Notes: generated from the letters alone by a model not told the origin. A DNA stretch of 64,000 bases from an uncultured bacterium (GCA_903824675.1 CAIJXV010000102.1:1-64000), one strand, 5' to 3'; positions 35,440 through 43,693 are shown, counted from the stretch's first letter. Translations and numbers: made by a program.

Positions 35440-37689
35440 ATGTTAACGCGTTTAATCAATCCAGCCCGTCACCTGCTGGTGTTTTGCCTGCTCGCCGGGT
35501 TCGGGTTAAGTCAGGATGCGTTCTCCCAATATGTGCCTTCAGGGGGAGAATTCTCATCTCAAGTGGTTCCATCGATGAATGGGGCGGCGACCGATTTTTC
35601 TCCCCATCGATCTGGACTTTCAGCTTTGGCGGATTTGCGGATTCCCATCGGGTCTGCAGCGGTTTATCGGATTACTCAGCCTCAACTCGTCACGTCTGGA
35701 ATCGATTCAAATCAATTGATGGGGGACCATATCCGCCTTTTTTGCAGGACCCAGGAGGTTGCGGTTCAGGTTTCAAATTCCGGCCTTTGGACGACTAACG
35801 ATTCGCTAATGTTCTACGGTGCACCGCATCCCGGCTATTACACCACGACCAATGTCTATTGGCTTGGGGTCTCGGGAGGGTCGCGTTTGGCGATGCCCAT
35901 TCTGGATGGAGCGACCAATTCAGGGGGCATCCGTGTGACTTCGTATTGGGCGCGGGTTACCTATGCGCCGGATCTATTATGGCGCGATTTTTATCGACCT
36001 TGGGATGATACGATCGATCATTGGTTCGCGGCACTGGTCACACATACCGCTGATACGCCGACGGTCGTGACGCTGGATGACCGAATTGCGGCTGGCAATG
36101 CGACATTAAATCTTCTGATGTATGGATTGACTTCCGGTTCACACACGACCCGCGTCTACATTAACGGTAACTCGGTGTTTTCCTTTGCCTACACGGGTGC
36201 TGAACGATTTTCAACATCCAGCCAGTTTTCTGTGTCGTTTCTCCTAAATGGGGCCAATACGTTCACATTCCGGCAAACGAATGCCCCCTTGGATAGCGCC
36301 TATGTGACGGAGTATTCGGTCGATTACTTGCGCTCTTTGAAAGCGCGTAATGACACCCTGAACTTCAATGGTCTGGCCGGAACCAATCTCTATCAGATTT
36401 CAGGGTTTTCAACGAATATGGGGTTCAGGGTGTTGGATGTCTCTGATCCCGTAATGCCTCAGCTTTTTACCAATTGGAGTGTCACGGGTGGGCCGGCAAG
36501 CTTTGTTCTTAATTTCCGTTCTGTTTCCACTATTCCTCGCAGGTATTGTGTCTCGACCGACGCGCGAATCGGAGCCGTGTCCGGACTCCGCCGTTATTTC
36601 TTCCGGGATCTGGCGACCACTAATAATCAGGCGGATTATCTTATGGTGACCCCTTATGATTTGCGGCGTCCGGCCTATGATCTGTTAAAGCATCGACAGA
36701 CCAACGGCTTGGCGGTTAAGGCGGTTCCGTTGGATGACCTGTACAATGAATTTTCCTACGGGATTGTCGATGCTGCGGCCATCAAACAGTTTATCGGATA
36801 TGCTTATTATCAGTGGAAAAAACCGGCTCCGCGGTTTGTCTGTCTGGTGGGTGAGGGGACTCCCGACCCTCGTAATGGATTAGGATTGAATTCTGTTCTG
36901 ACGTTACCGGTCCATTATGGCCCATCCTCATTCAATTGGTGTGCACAGGATAACTGGTATACCTGTGTGGATAAGCCTGATGATTGGTTGCCGGACCTAT
37001 CGATTGGACGCATTCCAGTTTCCACCACGACTGAATTGGCGCGTGTCGTCGTCAAAATTAAGTCCTTTGAAACTAATACGCCGCCACCGGAGGTCCTTTT
37101 GGTTGCGGATAAAACAGACACTAATCCCCCTCCCCTTAATTTCAAAACCGCGTCAGAAAGTTTGATTTGGCCTCCGCTTGACCGATCCGGATATTATATT
37201 TTTGGTCCGCAGACAGTTTATTATGACGATGATCCGAATCCTCAAACCCTGCGATTTAACATCAAGAGTGCCATAAATACCGGAGTTCATTTAGTGACGT
37301 ATTTTGGCCATGGCGCCGCTGATCTTTGGAGCGCACAAAATTTCTGGAACACGAATGATATTCCCGGGTTAACTAATTCCCGGTATCCAATTGTCGCGAT
37401 TTTTAGTTGCAAAAACGGGGCATATGACGATCTGTCAATAAAATGTTTAGCCGAAGTCTTTGTTAAAGATACGCATGGCGCGGTGGCTTGCGTGGCCCCC
37501 ACTGTTTTGTCGGTGCAAGAGTATGCGGAAAAGATTGCCCAAGGATTCATGGGTGAATTTACCAACCAAACCACGCGGTTGGGTGATTCGATGAATGCCG
37601 GGCTTTTGAATCTCTGGCATTGGAATGACACCGCCTACGAATTGATGTGTTATGAGATTTTCGGGGATCCTGCATTGGAGAAATACTGA
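35440..37689 (+). CDS. C25 (gingipain-like) cysteine peptidase, secreted
   Basis: A 749-residue exported peptidase with a signal peptide (HLLVFCLLAGFGLSQDAFS). The first half is beta-rich. The catalytic half begins around DYLMVTPYDLRRPAYDLLKH and includes VCLVGEGTPDPR and LPDLSIGRIPVSTTTEL. The catalytic histidine is H624 in VTYFGHGAAD and the nucleophile C657 in IFSCKNGAYD, the family's H-G and S-C arrangement. No C-terminal sorting domain is visible; the protein ends with FGDPALEKY, the usual close of the catalytic domain. Gingipain-like enzymes process surface proteins. The candidate propeptide is encoded separately just upstream, and the nucleotidyltransferase gene follows after one base. 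Confidence 0.88.
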   Translation: MLTRLINPARHLLVFCLLAGFGLSQDAFSQYVPSGGEFSSQVVPSMNGAATDFSPHRSGLSALADLRIPIGSAAVYRITQPQLVTSGIDSNQLMGDHIRLFCRTQEVAVQVSNSGLWTTNDSLMFYGAPHPGYYTTTNVYWLGVSGGSRLAMPILDGATNSGGIRVTSYWARVTYAPDLLWRDFYRPWDDTIDHWFAALVTHTADTPTVVTLDDRIAAGNATLNLLMYGLTSGSHTTRVYINGNSVFSFAYTGAERFSTSSQFSVSFLLNGANTFTFRQTNAPLDSAYVTEYSVDYLRSLKARNDTLNFNGLAGTNLYQISGFSTNMGFRVLDVSDPVMPQLFTNWSVTGGPASFVLNFRSVSTIPRRYCVSTDARIGAVSGLRRYFFRDLATTNNQADYLMVTPYDLRRPAYDLLKHRQTNGLAVKAVPLDDLYNEFSYGIVDAAAIKQFIGYAYYQWKKPAPRFVCLVGEGTPDPRNGLGLNSVLTLPVHYGPSSFNWCAQDNWYTCVDKPDDWLPDLSIGRIPVSTTTELARVVVKIKSFETNTPPPEVLLVADKTDTNPPPLNFKTASESLIWPPLDRSGYYIFGPQTVYYDDDPNPQTLRFNIKSAINTGVHLVTYFGHGAADLWSAQNFWNTNDIPGLTNSRYPIVAIFSCKNGAYDDLSIKCLAEVFVKDTHGAVACVAPTVLSVQEYAEKIAQGFMGEFTNQTTRLGDSMNAGLLNLWHWNDTAYELMCYEIFGDPALEKY

Positions 37690-37690
37690 G

Positions 37691-38764
37691 ATGCACCCGG
37701 AATCGATCCAGCAATTTGCCCGTTTGCTTGTGTCCCGAATGGAGACCGGAGCGGAAGTTGCCGGTCCATCGGATGCCGATCTGTGCTCCCTGGTGGAGGC
37801 TAACCGACTTGGGCCTCTGTTTTATTTGTGGGGCATCCGTCCTGAACTCTGGCGTGATCTTTATGTCCGTAATGTGAGTCGGGCCGAACCAGCAATAGCC
37901 TTAGGCCTTGATGTGGCGGGTCGTTTAGAGCAGGCGGAGATTCCCTGTCTTCCCCTGCGCGGCCCTTTCTGGGGGATGCAGTATTGGGGGGATCCGGCGG
38001 CTCGGACATTTTCGGATCTGGATCTTCTCGTGCCTTCGGATCACGCCGAACGGGCGCTGACACTTTTGGAGAAATCGGGGTTCAATCTTCGTCCCCGGGG
38101 CATGCCGACGCGTTTCTTCCGGTCCGTACATTTACATTATCCCCTGGTTCATTCCGCAACGGGTATCTTTTGTGATCTGCACTGGGCGGTTGATCATCCG
38201 TTTAGTGGGGGACGGATTCCTTATGAATCGATCTTTGCGGAGTCAACGTTCAAGACATTTGGAAAACATCAGTGGCGGGTTGCCGCATTCCCACATGAGT
38301 GGTTGTTGGCTGCTCTTCATTTTGCCAAAGAACTCCCACCTTCAGGAAATGAGTCCGATTCGACGCTGTGGGCAAGGGCCTTGATTTCAGGTCAATTCAA
38401 ACAGGTGCTGGATCTGTCGGTTTGCGGGTTGCCACTTCAATGCGGTTCTGCCTATGAGGTTGCGAACCGTTTGGCGCGCGAGTGGCATGTCGAGGGCGCC
38501 CTGAACCGGGCACGAACGGTACTGCAGGGGTTTCACGATCTGCAAATACCGCTGGCTTTGGGTGACTTGGACTTGGCGGCGCCCCAGGACTCGTTCATGG
38601 GCCCCCTGGGTTTTCGCGCGAAGCGGTTAGGTGACGTTATGACGTATCTTCGAAAGGGGAGCGGTTGGCGTGCGGGTGCGCATTTGATCTGCGCCGGCTG
38701 TATTGCCGCCGCCTGCGTGGCCGTCTGGAAAATTCGCAACCTGCGACTGAGCGGTGCCGCATGA
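37691..38764 (+). CDS. Nucleotidyltransferase family protein (PF14907-like)
   Basis: A 357-residue protein with the core PCLPLRGPFWGMQYWGDPAARTFSDLDLLVP, in which D-L-D provides the paired metal-binding aspartates of the DNA polymerase-beta-like fold. DLHWAV and AAFPHEWLLAALHFAKE follow, typical of the NTP_transf_5 group found beside HPr-kinase-like proteins in exosortase and lasso-peptide loci. The C-terminal helix (GAHLICAGCIAAACVAVW) looks membrane-associated. It starts one base after the C25 peptidase stop and overlaps the next gene by four bases, so it belongs to this operon. A nucleotidyl transfer to a peptide or carrier is inferred. Confidence 0.75.
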   Translation: MHPESIQQFARLLVSRMETGAEVAGPSDADLCSLVEANRLGPLFYLWGIRPELWRDLYVRNVSRAEPAIALGLDVAGRLEQAEIPCLPLRGPFWGMQYWGDPAARTFSDLDLLVPSDHAERALTLLEKSGFNLRPRGMPTRFFRSVHLHYPLVHSATGIFCDLHWAVDHPFSGGRIPYESIFAESTFKTFGKHQWRVAAFPHEWLLAALHFAKELPPSGNESDSTLWARALISGQFKQVLDLSVCGLPLQCGSAYEVANRLAREWHVEGALNRARTVLQGFHDLQIPLALGDLDLAAPQDSFMGPLGFRAKRLGDVMTYLRKGSGWRAGAHLICAGCIAAACVAVWKIRNLRLSGAA

Positions 38765-39573
38765 AAATGATACTTTTCATTCTGGGGGCGGTCATGGCGG
38801 TCGCGGTTCAAGCAGCCGATCTTTTTCCGGATGACCATGGTGATGCGATCAGCGAGGCGACGTCGATGATGGTCCCGACCAATGGTGTGACGGTTTCCGG
38901 GCGAATTGAAATCGATACCGATCAGGATTGGTTCGAATTCATTGCTCTTCCGGATACGGTTTACCGGCTCCAGGCCCAGGTGTCTTCGCTCTGGGATATG
39001 GAACTTGAATTCAGGGGGCCACACACGACTCGCCTGGTGCGAGCGACTTCGTCGGCGCTCAGTTCCGCCCCGGCCAAAGTCACGCTGACCTGGACCAATA
39101 TCGGTGCGGCAGGGCCTTATTACGTCGGCATTCGAGGCTATTTATCTTTCACCACCGGCACCTATTCGCTAGCCGTTGCGCCGCTCAATTTGATCGATGA
39201 AGATGGGGATAGCCTGCCGGATTCCTGGGAATGGGCTCAGTTCGGTTGGCTCGGGAGTACGCCGCAGGGCGATGATGATGGCGATGGGTTTAGCAATCTT
39301 TCCGAGTTTTATAGCCGGACGTCTCCAACCAATCCCGCTTCCGCCCTTCTGTTACACCCACACAAAACAGCGCCGGGAGTAGTGACTGTGGATTGGCCGG
39401 TTGTTCCAGACTCGGTTTATCGGGTTTGGTGGTCCACCAACCTTGTGACCGGAATCTGGATGCCACTCGACACTCTTTACCAGCCGGTGAATGGCGGGAC
39501 CAATCTGCAATGGAATGATGCTTTCAGCGTCTCGCAACAGTTTTATAAGGTGGAGCTTTTTCTCGGTCCCTGA
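38761..39573 (+). CDS. Exported protein with PPC-like domain and calcium-binding D-x-D-x-D motifs
   Basis: A 270-residue secreted protein: signal peptide (MILFILGAVMAVAVQA), then a beta-sandwich resembling bacterial pre-peptidase C-terminal domains (VSGRIEIDTDQDWFEFIALPDTVYRL... GPYYVGIRGY). Two thrombospondin type 3-like loops follow, DEDGDSLPDSWE and DDDGDGFSNLSE, and finally a beta domain common in PVC proteins (YRVWWSTNLVTG). It has no catalytic signature. Its ATG overlaps the nucleotidyltransferase stop. A calcium-dependent surface adhesion or substrate role is plausible; it could be a client of the C25 peptidase. Confidence 0.7.
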   Translation: MKMILFILGAVMAVAVQAADLFPDDHGDAISEATSMMVPTNGVTVSGRIEIDTDQDWFEFIALPDTVYRLQAQVSSLWDMELEFRGPHTTRLVRATSSALSSAPAKVTLTWTNIGAAGPYYVGIRGYLSFTTGTYSLAVAPLNLIDEDGDSLPDSWEWAQFGWLGSTPQGDDDGDGFSNLSEFYSRTSPTNPASALLLHPHKTAPGVVTVDWPVVPDSVYRVWWSTNLVTGIWMPLDTLYQPVNGGTNLQWNDAFSVSQQFYKVELFLGP

Positions 39574-39593
39574 CGCGGTGTTTGGAGAATGTC

Positions 39594-41603
39594 ATGATGA
39601 TTTCATTCCTGATCCAGGCCTCTGTGCTTTATCTGCCTGGCAGGCTGGCGGTCGCCGGCTTTGTTCCGTTGGATGGCGAGCAAAAGCCGGGTTGGAAACA
39701 GATGGCCTTTCGGACCGTGCTAAGCCTGGTTTTGGGATTAGTGCTCAATGCTTGGGGCGCCTTCATTTTGGGAAGCCTGGGAATATGGGGCCAGCTTAAC
39801 GGGTTGCTGTTTCCTTGGATTCCCGCATTGCTGCTATGGGCGATTGCCCGGCGGCCGCTTCAGGGCTCTTTCCGCGAGTTGATTGCGGGGTGGGGGTTTG
39901 CCTGTGCCCTCTTTATGGTGATTCAATCCGTTCCCGCGCGCAGCGAATGGATGGTCGGGGGATGGGATCCGGGTATTTATACCAATGAAGCCTTGAAATT
40001 AGTTCATACCGGATCCCTGCATAGCGAGGTACATCCTTTCGCCCAGGCGTTGGGAGAGGATGCGTTGGCTCCGGAAATTCGCGCTTTTGATGTTTATGTC
40101 GAACTTTTTCCCGGGGTTCCGATCGAGCCCCATACGGGCCGCGTGACCCCCGCATTCCCCCGGATGGCGGTCGCCTTTTTTGCCAGTGTGGGGCGATGGT
40201 TGGGGCCTGAAGGGGTATTGAAGGCCCCCTTAATCTTTGCGGTGTTTCTTCTTTTTTTATTCATGGCTTGGGCGGTATGGGCCGATGAGTCGCCTTACCA
40301 CGCTTGGGCCGTGTTGATTTTGACCGTTGGACAACCTCTTTTTATTCATTATGCCATCACGCCTTCCTCCGAGATGATTGAACTGCTGTTGTTGACGACT
40401 TGTTTGGGCGGATTCTGGCTCGGGTGTTCGTCCCGCCAGGGCTGGTTTCTGGTGGCGATATTGGCGATGACTCTGGCGGCGAACCGAACCTCTTTTTTGT
40501 TATTTGGTTCCCTGGGATTGTGGGTCATGGCTCTTTGGGATTGGAAACAGGTTGATCGGCGTCAAATGCTGATCCGACATGGAGGGATTGCGGTTGCCTT
40601 GTGGGTGGGTCATTTCATTCTGGGTAACGTCACCCCGGTTGCGATTTATAAATTGTCGCATATTCTGCCTCGTATTTATAAGGCCAGCCTGATGCTAATG
40701 GGGGGGGCCTTGATAGTGGATGTGTTGTCCTTCTGGCCGGCGATTCAAGAATGGGGGGGGCGAGTCGCCAAACGCGGCGGACCTGGGGTTCTGCCCGCCT
40801 TTTGGCTGATTCTTTTGTCGATCGCCATAGGAGGGCGGATCTGGGAGGTGGAATTGGCGCGGAATTTTCGGGTCTGGGTGGTCTATGCGGGGGTATTGGG
40901 GGTGGCGGCTGCAGCGGCCGGAAGTGTGGGGCCAGCCTTACGCCGTTCCTCTGCGGCGGGTGTTCTGCTTTTATTTCTCGGGTTGGCCTTGACGATGGTG
41001 TTATGGCAAAAGCATGCGGCTGAACTCTACCCCTGGGCCTTGAAGCGTTTCCTGCCGTGGGGCATTCCACTGGTCGCCTTGGGCGCCTCATTCTTTTGTA
41101 TTGATTGGGCCCGTCGGGTGGGGCAGGACTGGCTGGTTTTAGGGTTGGCCTTGATTCTTGTGGCCCCGGTTGGACGAGTGGTTTTACAGGCTTGGAGAGC
41201 AGGCGAATATGTGGGTGTGAACCAATCTCTTTCGGAAGTGACGGGACGGGTTGGTGCCAATGCCTGGGTTGTCTGCGATCATTTCCAATGGGCAACGCCG
41301 CTTTACCTGGCATTTGGGGTGTCTGCCCTGGACGGACATCGTTTATTGGAAAATGCTGAAATGCCCGAGGCGAAGAAATTCTGGAGTCGATTGTCTGCCC
41401 TCCAGCGAAAAGGGCAGGTGATCTATTTCCTCTCCTCCAATGATACCGCTGTCGATCCCTGGGTTTTGACCCCGGGTCGGCATCGGTTGATCTGGCTTTC
41501 CGATCCTCTGCGATTCCGCGAGATCCACCAACACGCAACCAATCGTGATTTTCCAGTCCGAACACTCACCCACGAGTTTAAATTATATGAATGGTGTCCC
41601 TGA
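39594..41603 (+). CDS. Multispanning membrane protein, GT-C glycosyltransferase-like
   Basis: A 669-residue integral membrane protein with about 12-14 hydrophobic segments. The first extracytoplasmic loop reads GGWDPGIYTNEALKLVHTGSL, with an acidic residue placed where PMT/ArnT-type lipid-linked sugar transferases carry their catalytic aspartate. The C-terminal 120 residues form a soluble domain (ANAWVVCDHFQWATPLYLAFGV). ATG 39594 lies six bases behind GGAG. The role would be sugar transfer from a polyprenyl carrier outside the membrane. The 3' end overlaps the S26 peptidase-like gene by 17 bases. Confidence 0.6.
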   Translation: MMISFLIQASVLYLPGRLAVAGFVPLDGEQKPGWKQMAFRTVLSLVLGLVLNAWGAFILGSLGIWGQLNGLLFPWIPALLLWAIARRPLQGSFRELIAGWGFACALFMVIQSVPARSEWMVGGWDPGIYTNEALKLVHTGSLHSEVHPFAQALGEDALAPEIRAFDVYVELFPGVPIEPHTGRVTPAFPRMAVAFFASVGRWLGPEGVLKAPLIFAVFLLFLFMAWAVWADESPYHAWAVLILTVGQPLFIHYAITPSSEMIELLLLTTCLGGFWLGCSSRQGWFLVAILAMTLAANRTSFLLFGSLGLWVMALWDWKQVDRRQMLIRHGGIAVALWVGHFILGNVTPVAIYKLSHILPRIYKASLMLMGGALIVDVLSFWPAIQEWGGRVAKRGGPGVLPAFWLILLSIAIGGRIWEVELARNFRVWVVYAGVLGVAAAAAGSVGPALRRSSAAGVLLLFLGLALTMVLWQKHAAELYPWALKRFLPWGIPLVALGASFFCIDWARRVGQDWLVLGLALILVAPVGRVVLQAWRAGEYVGVNQSLSEVTGRVGANAWVVCDHFQWATPLYLAFGVSALDGHRLLENAEMPEAKKFWSRLSALQRKGQVIYFLSSNDTAVDPWVLTPGRHRLIWLSDPLRFREIHQHATNRDFPVRTLTHEFKLYEWCP

Positions 41604-42057
41604 CCCCCAAAAAATTCCGCCCGGTATTGTGCTGGAAACCCTTCGGAGTGTGTTGCGGGAAAAGGGTGAAGTTGCCCTTCCCGCTGTGGGTTTCAGCATG
41701 GGCCCGAGATTTCAGGCCGCTGAATCGCTGGTGATTCGCACTTCTTCTCCGGGTCAGCGGTTCTCTCCAGGTGCGATCGTTGTTTTTGAACGGAATGATC
41801 GATGGGTGGCGCATCGGCTTTGGCTCAAATGGGGCGAAATCCATTTGACGGGTGGTGATGCGATTGGGTCGCTCGATTGGCCGGCGCCCCAGCGGAACGC
41901 ACTGGATGGCGAGGTGGTGGCGCTTTGGTTTCATGGTCAACGGATTGGATTAGAGTCTGCGACGGTCTGGTGGAGGCAGCCCCGATGGATGGCCGGCGGG
42001 GTTCTAAGACTTCTGCGAATGCTTTTTTTAAAGTGGGTCAGGCGCAATTTACCTTGA
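41587..42057 (+). CDS. S24/S26 signal-peptidase-like protein
   Basis: A 156-residue protein with the signal peptidase I-type box LPAVGFSMGPRF (G-x-S-M-x-P), containing the candidate nucleophile serine. It also has GAIVVFERNDRWVAHRLWLKWGEIHLTGGDA, the matching 'V-x-H-R-x-x' and 'GD' segments of S24/S26 proteins. The general-base lysine of S26 is not obvious at its usual place; in this group a histidine (AHR) occupies the box. A short amphipathic C-terminus (LRLLRMLFLKWVRR) may touch the membrane. Such small S26-like proteins occur with HPr-kinase-like and nucleotidyltransferase genes in peptide-modification loci. Confidence 0.7.
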   Translation: MNGVPDPQKIPPGIVLETLRSVLREKGEVALPAVGFSMGPRFQAAESLVIRTSSPGQRFSPGAIVVFERNDRWVAHRLWLKWGEIHLTGGDAIGSLDWPAPQRNALDGEVVALWFHGQRIGLESATVWWRQPRWMAGGVLRLLRMLFLKWVRRNLP

Positions 42058-42100
42058 AAAATGAAGAGATTGGGTTATTTTCAGAGACAGAGGAGAGTTT

Positions 42101-42457
42101 ATGCCCAATACTCGACATAGTGATCGCCGGGAGACGTTTGCTTATTGGCCCGCGCACAATGAGTTTACAGGCAAACCATTGGGCATGGTGACGAATATCA
42201 GTGAAGAAGGGATTCAATTGCACAGCGAAGATCCTTTCGATAAGGATCAAATAATACCCTTACGACTCGCCCCGCCGGCTAATCTGACGGGCGCCAGGGA
42301 AATCCTCTTAACGGTGCAAAATGTCTGGTGTTGGCCTGCGGTTAACCCTGCGCTTTATCATGCAGGTTTCAAGATCATTCGTGCGACTCCTTTGGCCCGG
42401 AAGGCTCTGCAGAAATTAAAGGATGCCTTCAGCTATCCCGTTCCCCCCAATTCCTAG
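42101..42457 (+). CDS. PilZ-domain protein
   Basis: A 118-residue single-domain protein with the PilZ signature: an N-terminal R-R-E (SDRRETFAYW) and VTNISEEGIQLHSE, the 'N-x-S-x-x-G' part that binds cyclic di-GMP. The usual R-x3-R spacing is reduced to D-R-R-E, so nucleotide binding is likely but not certain. It has a good ribosome-binding site (AGAGGAG). It ends the plus-strand operon and overlaps the convergent HPr-kinase-like gene by four bases. Confidence 0.75.
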   Translation: MPNTRHSDRRETFAYWPAHNEFTGKPLGMVTNISEEGIQLHSEDPFDKDQIIPLRLAPPANLTGAREILLTVQNVWCWPAVNPALYHAGFKIIRATPLARKALQKLKDAFSYPVPPNS

Positions 42458-43335
42458 GATTCTTTCAGCGATGCCAGAGCGAAGGGGACCGCCTTTGCGT
42501 CGGGTTTGAAGGCCATCAGGCGGCTGGGAGTCGCCAGACAAATCTTTTCGGCCAGTTTTAGCAGGCGGGTGACACTGGCAGGGGAATAAAAGGGTGCTAC
42601 GGCAGTGGCCATCAGGCAGGCTACGGCGGTCGCGCCCTCCACGGTGGTGCACTGATTGGAGGGCGCTTGGGAAAGATGGAAAATCCCCGCCAACGGCGCG
42701 GATTGGTCGATGACCCGCTCTTCTTCCCCATGCCAGGGTGAAGCGAAAAGATAAGGTTTTCCGCCGACGAAGCGCAAAATAACGCGATCATCGTTCAATA
42801 AAATTCCACCCTGTTTTCGCCATAGACGCGCCAGTGTGGTTTTCCCGATTCCCGAACGCCCTCCGAAAATGAACCCCTGTCCCTCCCAGACGATGCCGGC
42901 GGCATGAAGAATCAAGGCATCGTGGTGGACCAGTCGATTCGCGATGATGGCCTGATCGGTGGGGTAATGCAATGCCAGCCGGGAAGGCAATCCCTGGCGT
43001 CCTGAGCGAAGTTTTATTTTGATCCGGCTGAAATCCCGTGAACAATCCGCCACCGGCAGCCACTGATTGTTCGATACGGTGTGGATTTCGATTGACCACC
43101 GGTTGAGCCCGTTATCCCCCATGCGCCAAATATCACAGGACCACAGATACTGGGACCCGACGATAGGCGGAAGCGGGGTGTCGGCGTCGACCACCCGGAT
43201 TCGGGTGGATGGATTCAACCCATTGGCCGTCCGCCGGAAAGGTTGATACTCATCGGGAATGAGGAGCGGAGTTGTTGAATGCCGGGCTCCGACTTCAAAG
43301 CGTATGCCGGCTAATTCAAACGTCAGGCGTTGCAC
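42454..43335 (-). CDS. HPr-kinase-like P-loop protein
   Basis: A 293-residue protein related to HPr kinase/phosphorylase, of the kind found in exosortase, SynChlorMet and lasso-peptide loci. The second half carries LILHAAGI, Walker A GGRSGIGKTT (158-167), LLNDDRVILR and SPWHGEEE, which correspond to the HprK catalytic core. The N-terminal 130 residues are unique to this group. There is no HPr gene here. The GTG start lies three bases after the stop of the 59-residue peptide gene, which strongly suggests co-translation and a functional link. In the lasso peptide paeninodin a homologous kinase phosphorylates the C-terminal serine of the precursor. Confidence 0.85.
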   Translation of the reverse strand: MQRLTFELAGIRFEVGARHSTTPLLIPDEYQPFRRTANGLNPSTRIRVVDADTPLPPIVGSQYLWSCDIWRMGDNGLNRWSIEIHTVSNNQWLPVADCSRDFSRIKIKLRSGRQGLPSRLALHYPTDQAIIANRLVHHDALILHAAGIVWEGQGFIFGGRSGIGKTTLARLWRKQGGILLNDDRVILRFVGGKPYLFASPWHGEEERVIDQSAPLAGIFHLSQAPSNQCTTVEGATAVACLMATAVAPFYSPASVTRLLKLAEKICLATPSRLMAFKPDAKAVPFALASLKES

Positions 43336-43338
43336 CGG

Positions 43339-43518
43339 TTAGGACGGGTTCAGGGTACGGAGTAAGGTGACCCCATCCTGGGCACAGGCCGTATTCCCCA
43401 GTGCATCCTTACAAACAGCCATTGCCACAACCCGTTGATCCTGCAGTTTGATTCGGGTAAGGGTGGGGGGGGTGTAAGCCGGTCGTTCTGACGGTCGCAT
43501 TGCGATCTTTTTTTTCAT
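43339..43518 (-). CDS. Short peptide, candidate RiPP-type precursor
   Basis: A 59-residue peptide from ATG 43516-43518, behind GAGGATGATTC. It starts MKKKIAMRPSERP. A Y-x-x-P-x-L motif (Y15, P18, L20), as in leader regions recognised by PqqD-like domains, is followed by TRIKLQDQRVVAMAV. The C-terminal half has two cysteines nine residues apart (C36, C45; CKDALGNTAC) and the peptide ends in serine (RTLNPS). The pattern 'Y-x-x-P-x-L-x-R-I-x-L ... C' is typical of short peptides beside HPr-kinase-like genes. Two homopolymer runs (eight A, eight C) sit in frame, so the frame depends on them being correct. No PqqD protein or radical SAM/cyclase enzyme is nearby. Confidence 0.7.
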   Translation of the reverse strand: MKKKIAMRPSERPAYTPPTLTRIKLQDQRVVAMAVCKDALGNTACAQDGVTLLRTLNPS

Positions 43519-43693
43519 GAATCATCCTCGCCGTCGCAGTTATATATACGGGCAAATTTGTTATTTAACTTTAAAAGAAACCACCGGATGGGGCAAGGGT
43601 TAATATTCAGTTTTTAAAAAAAGGTGTGGTGTTTTAACCCAACTATGGTATATAGAAAACCCTCGCAACCACGTCCTTTGGATGCGGATGTTT

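Noticed and set aside
42454-43335. Reading the kinase as a true HPr kinase/phosphorylase of the sugar phosphotransferase system
   Set aside because: No HPr or phosphotransferase genes nearby, and the N-terminal domain differs; the small peptide is the more likely partner.
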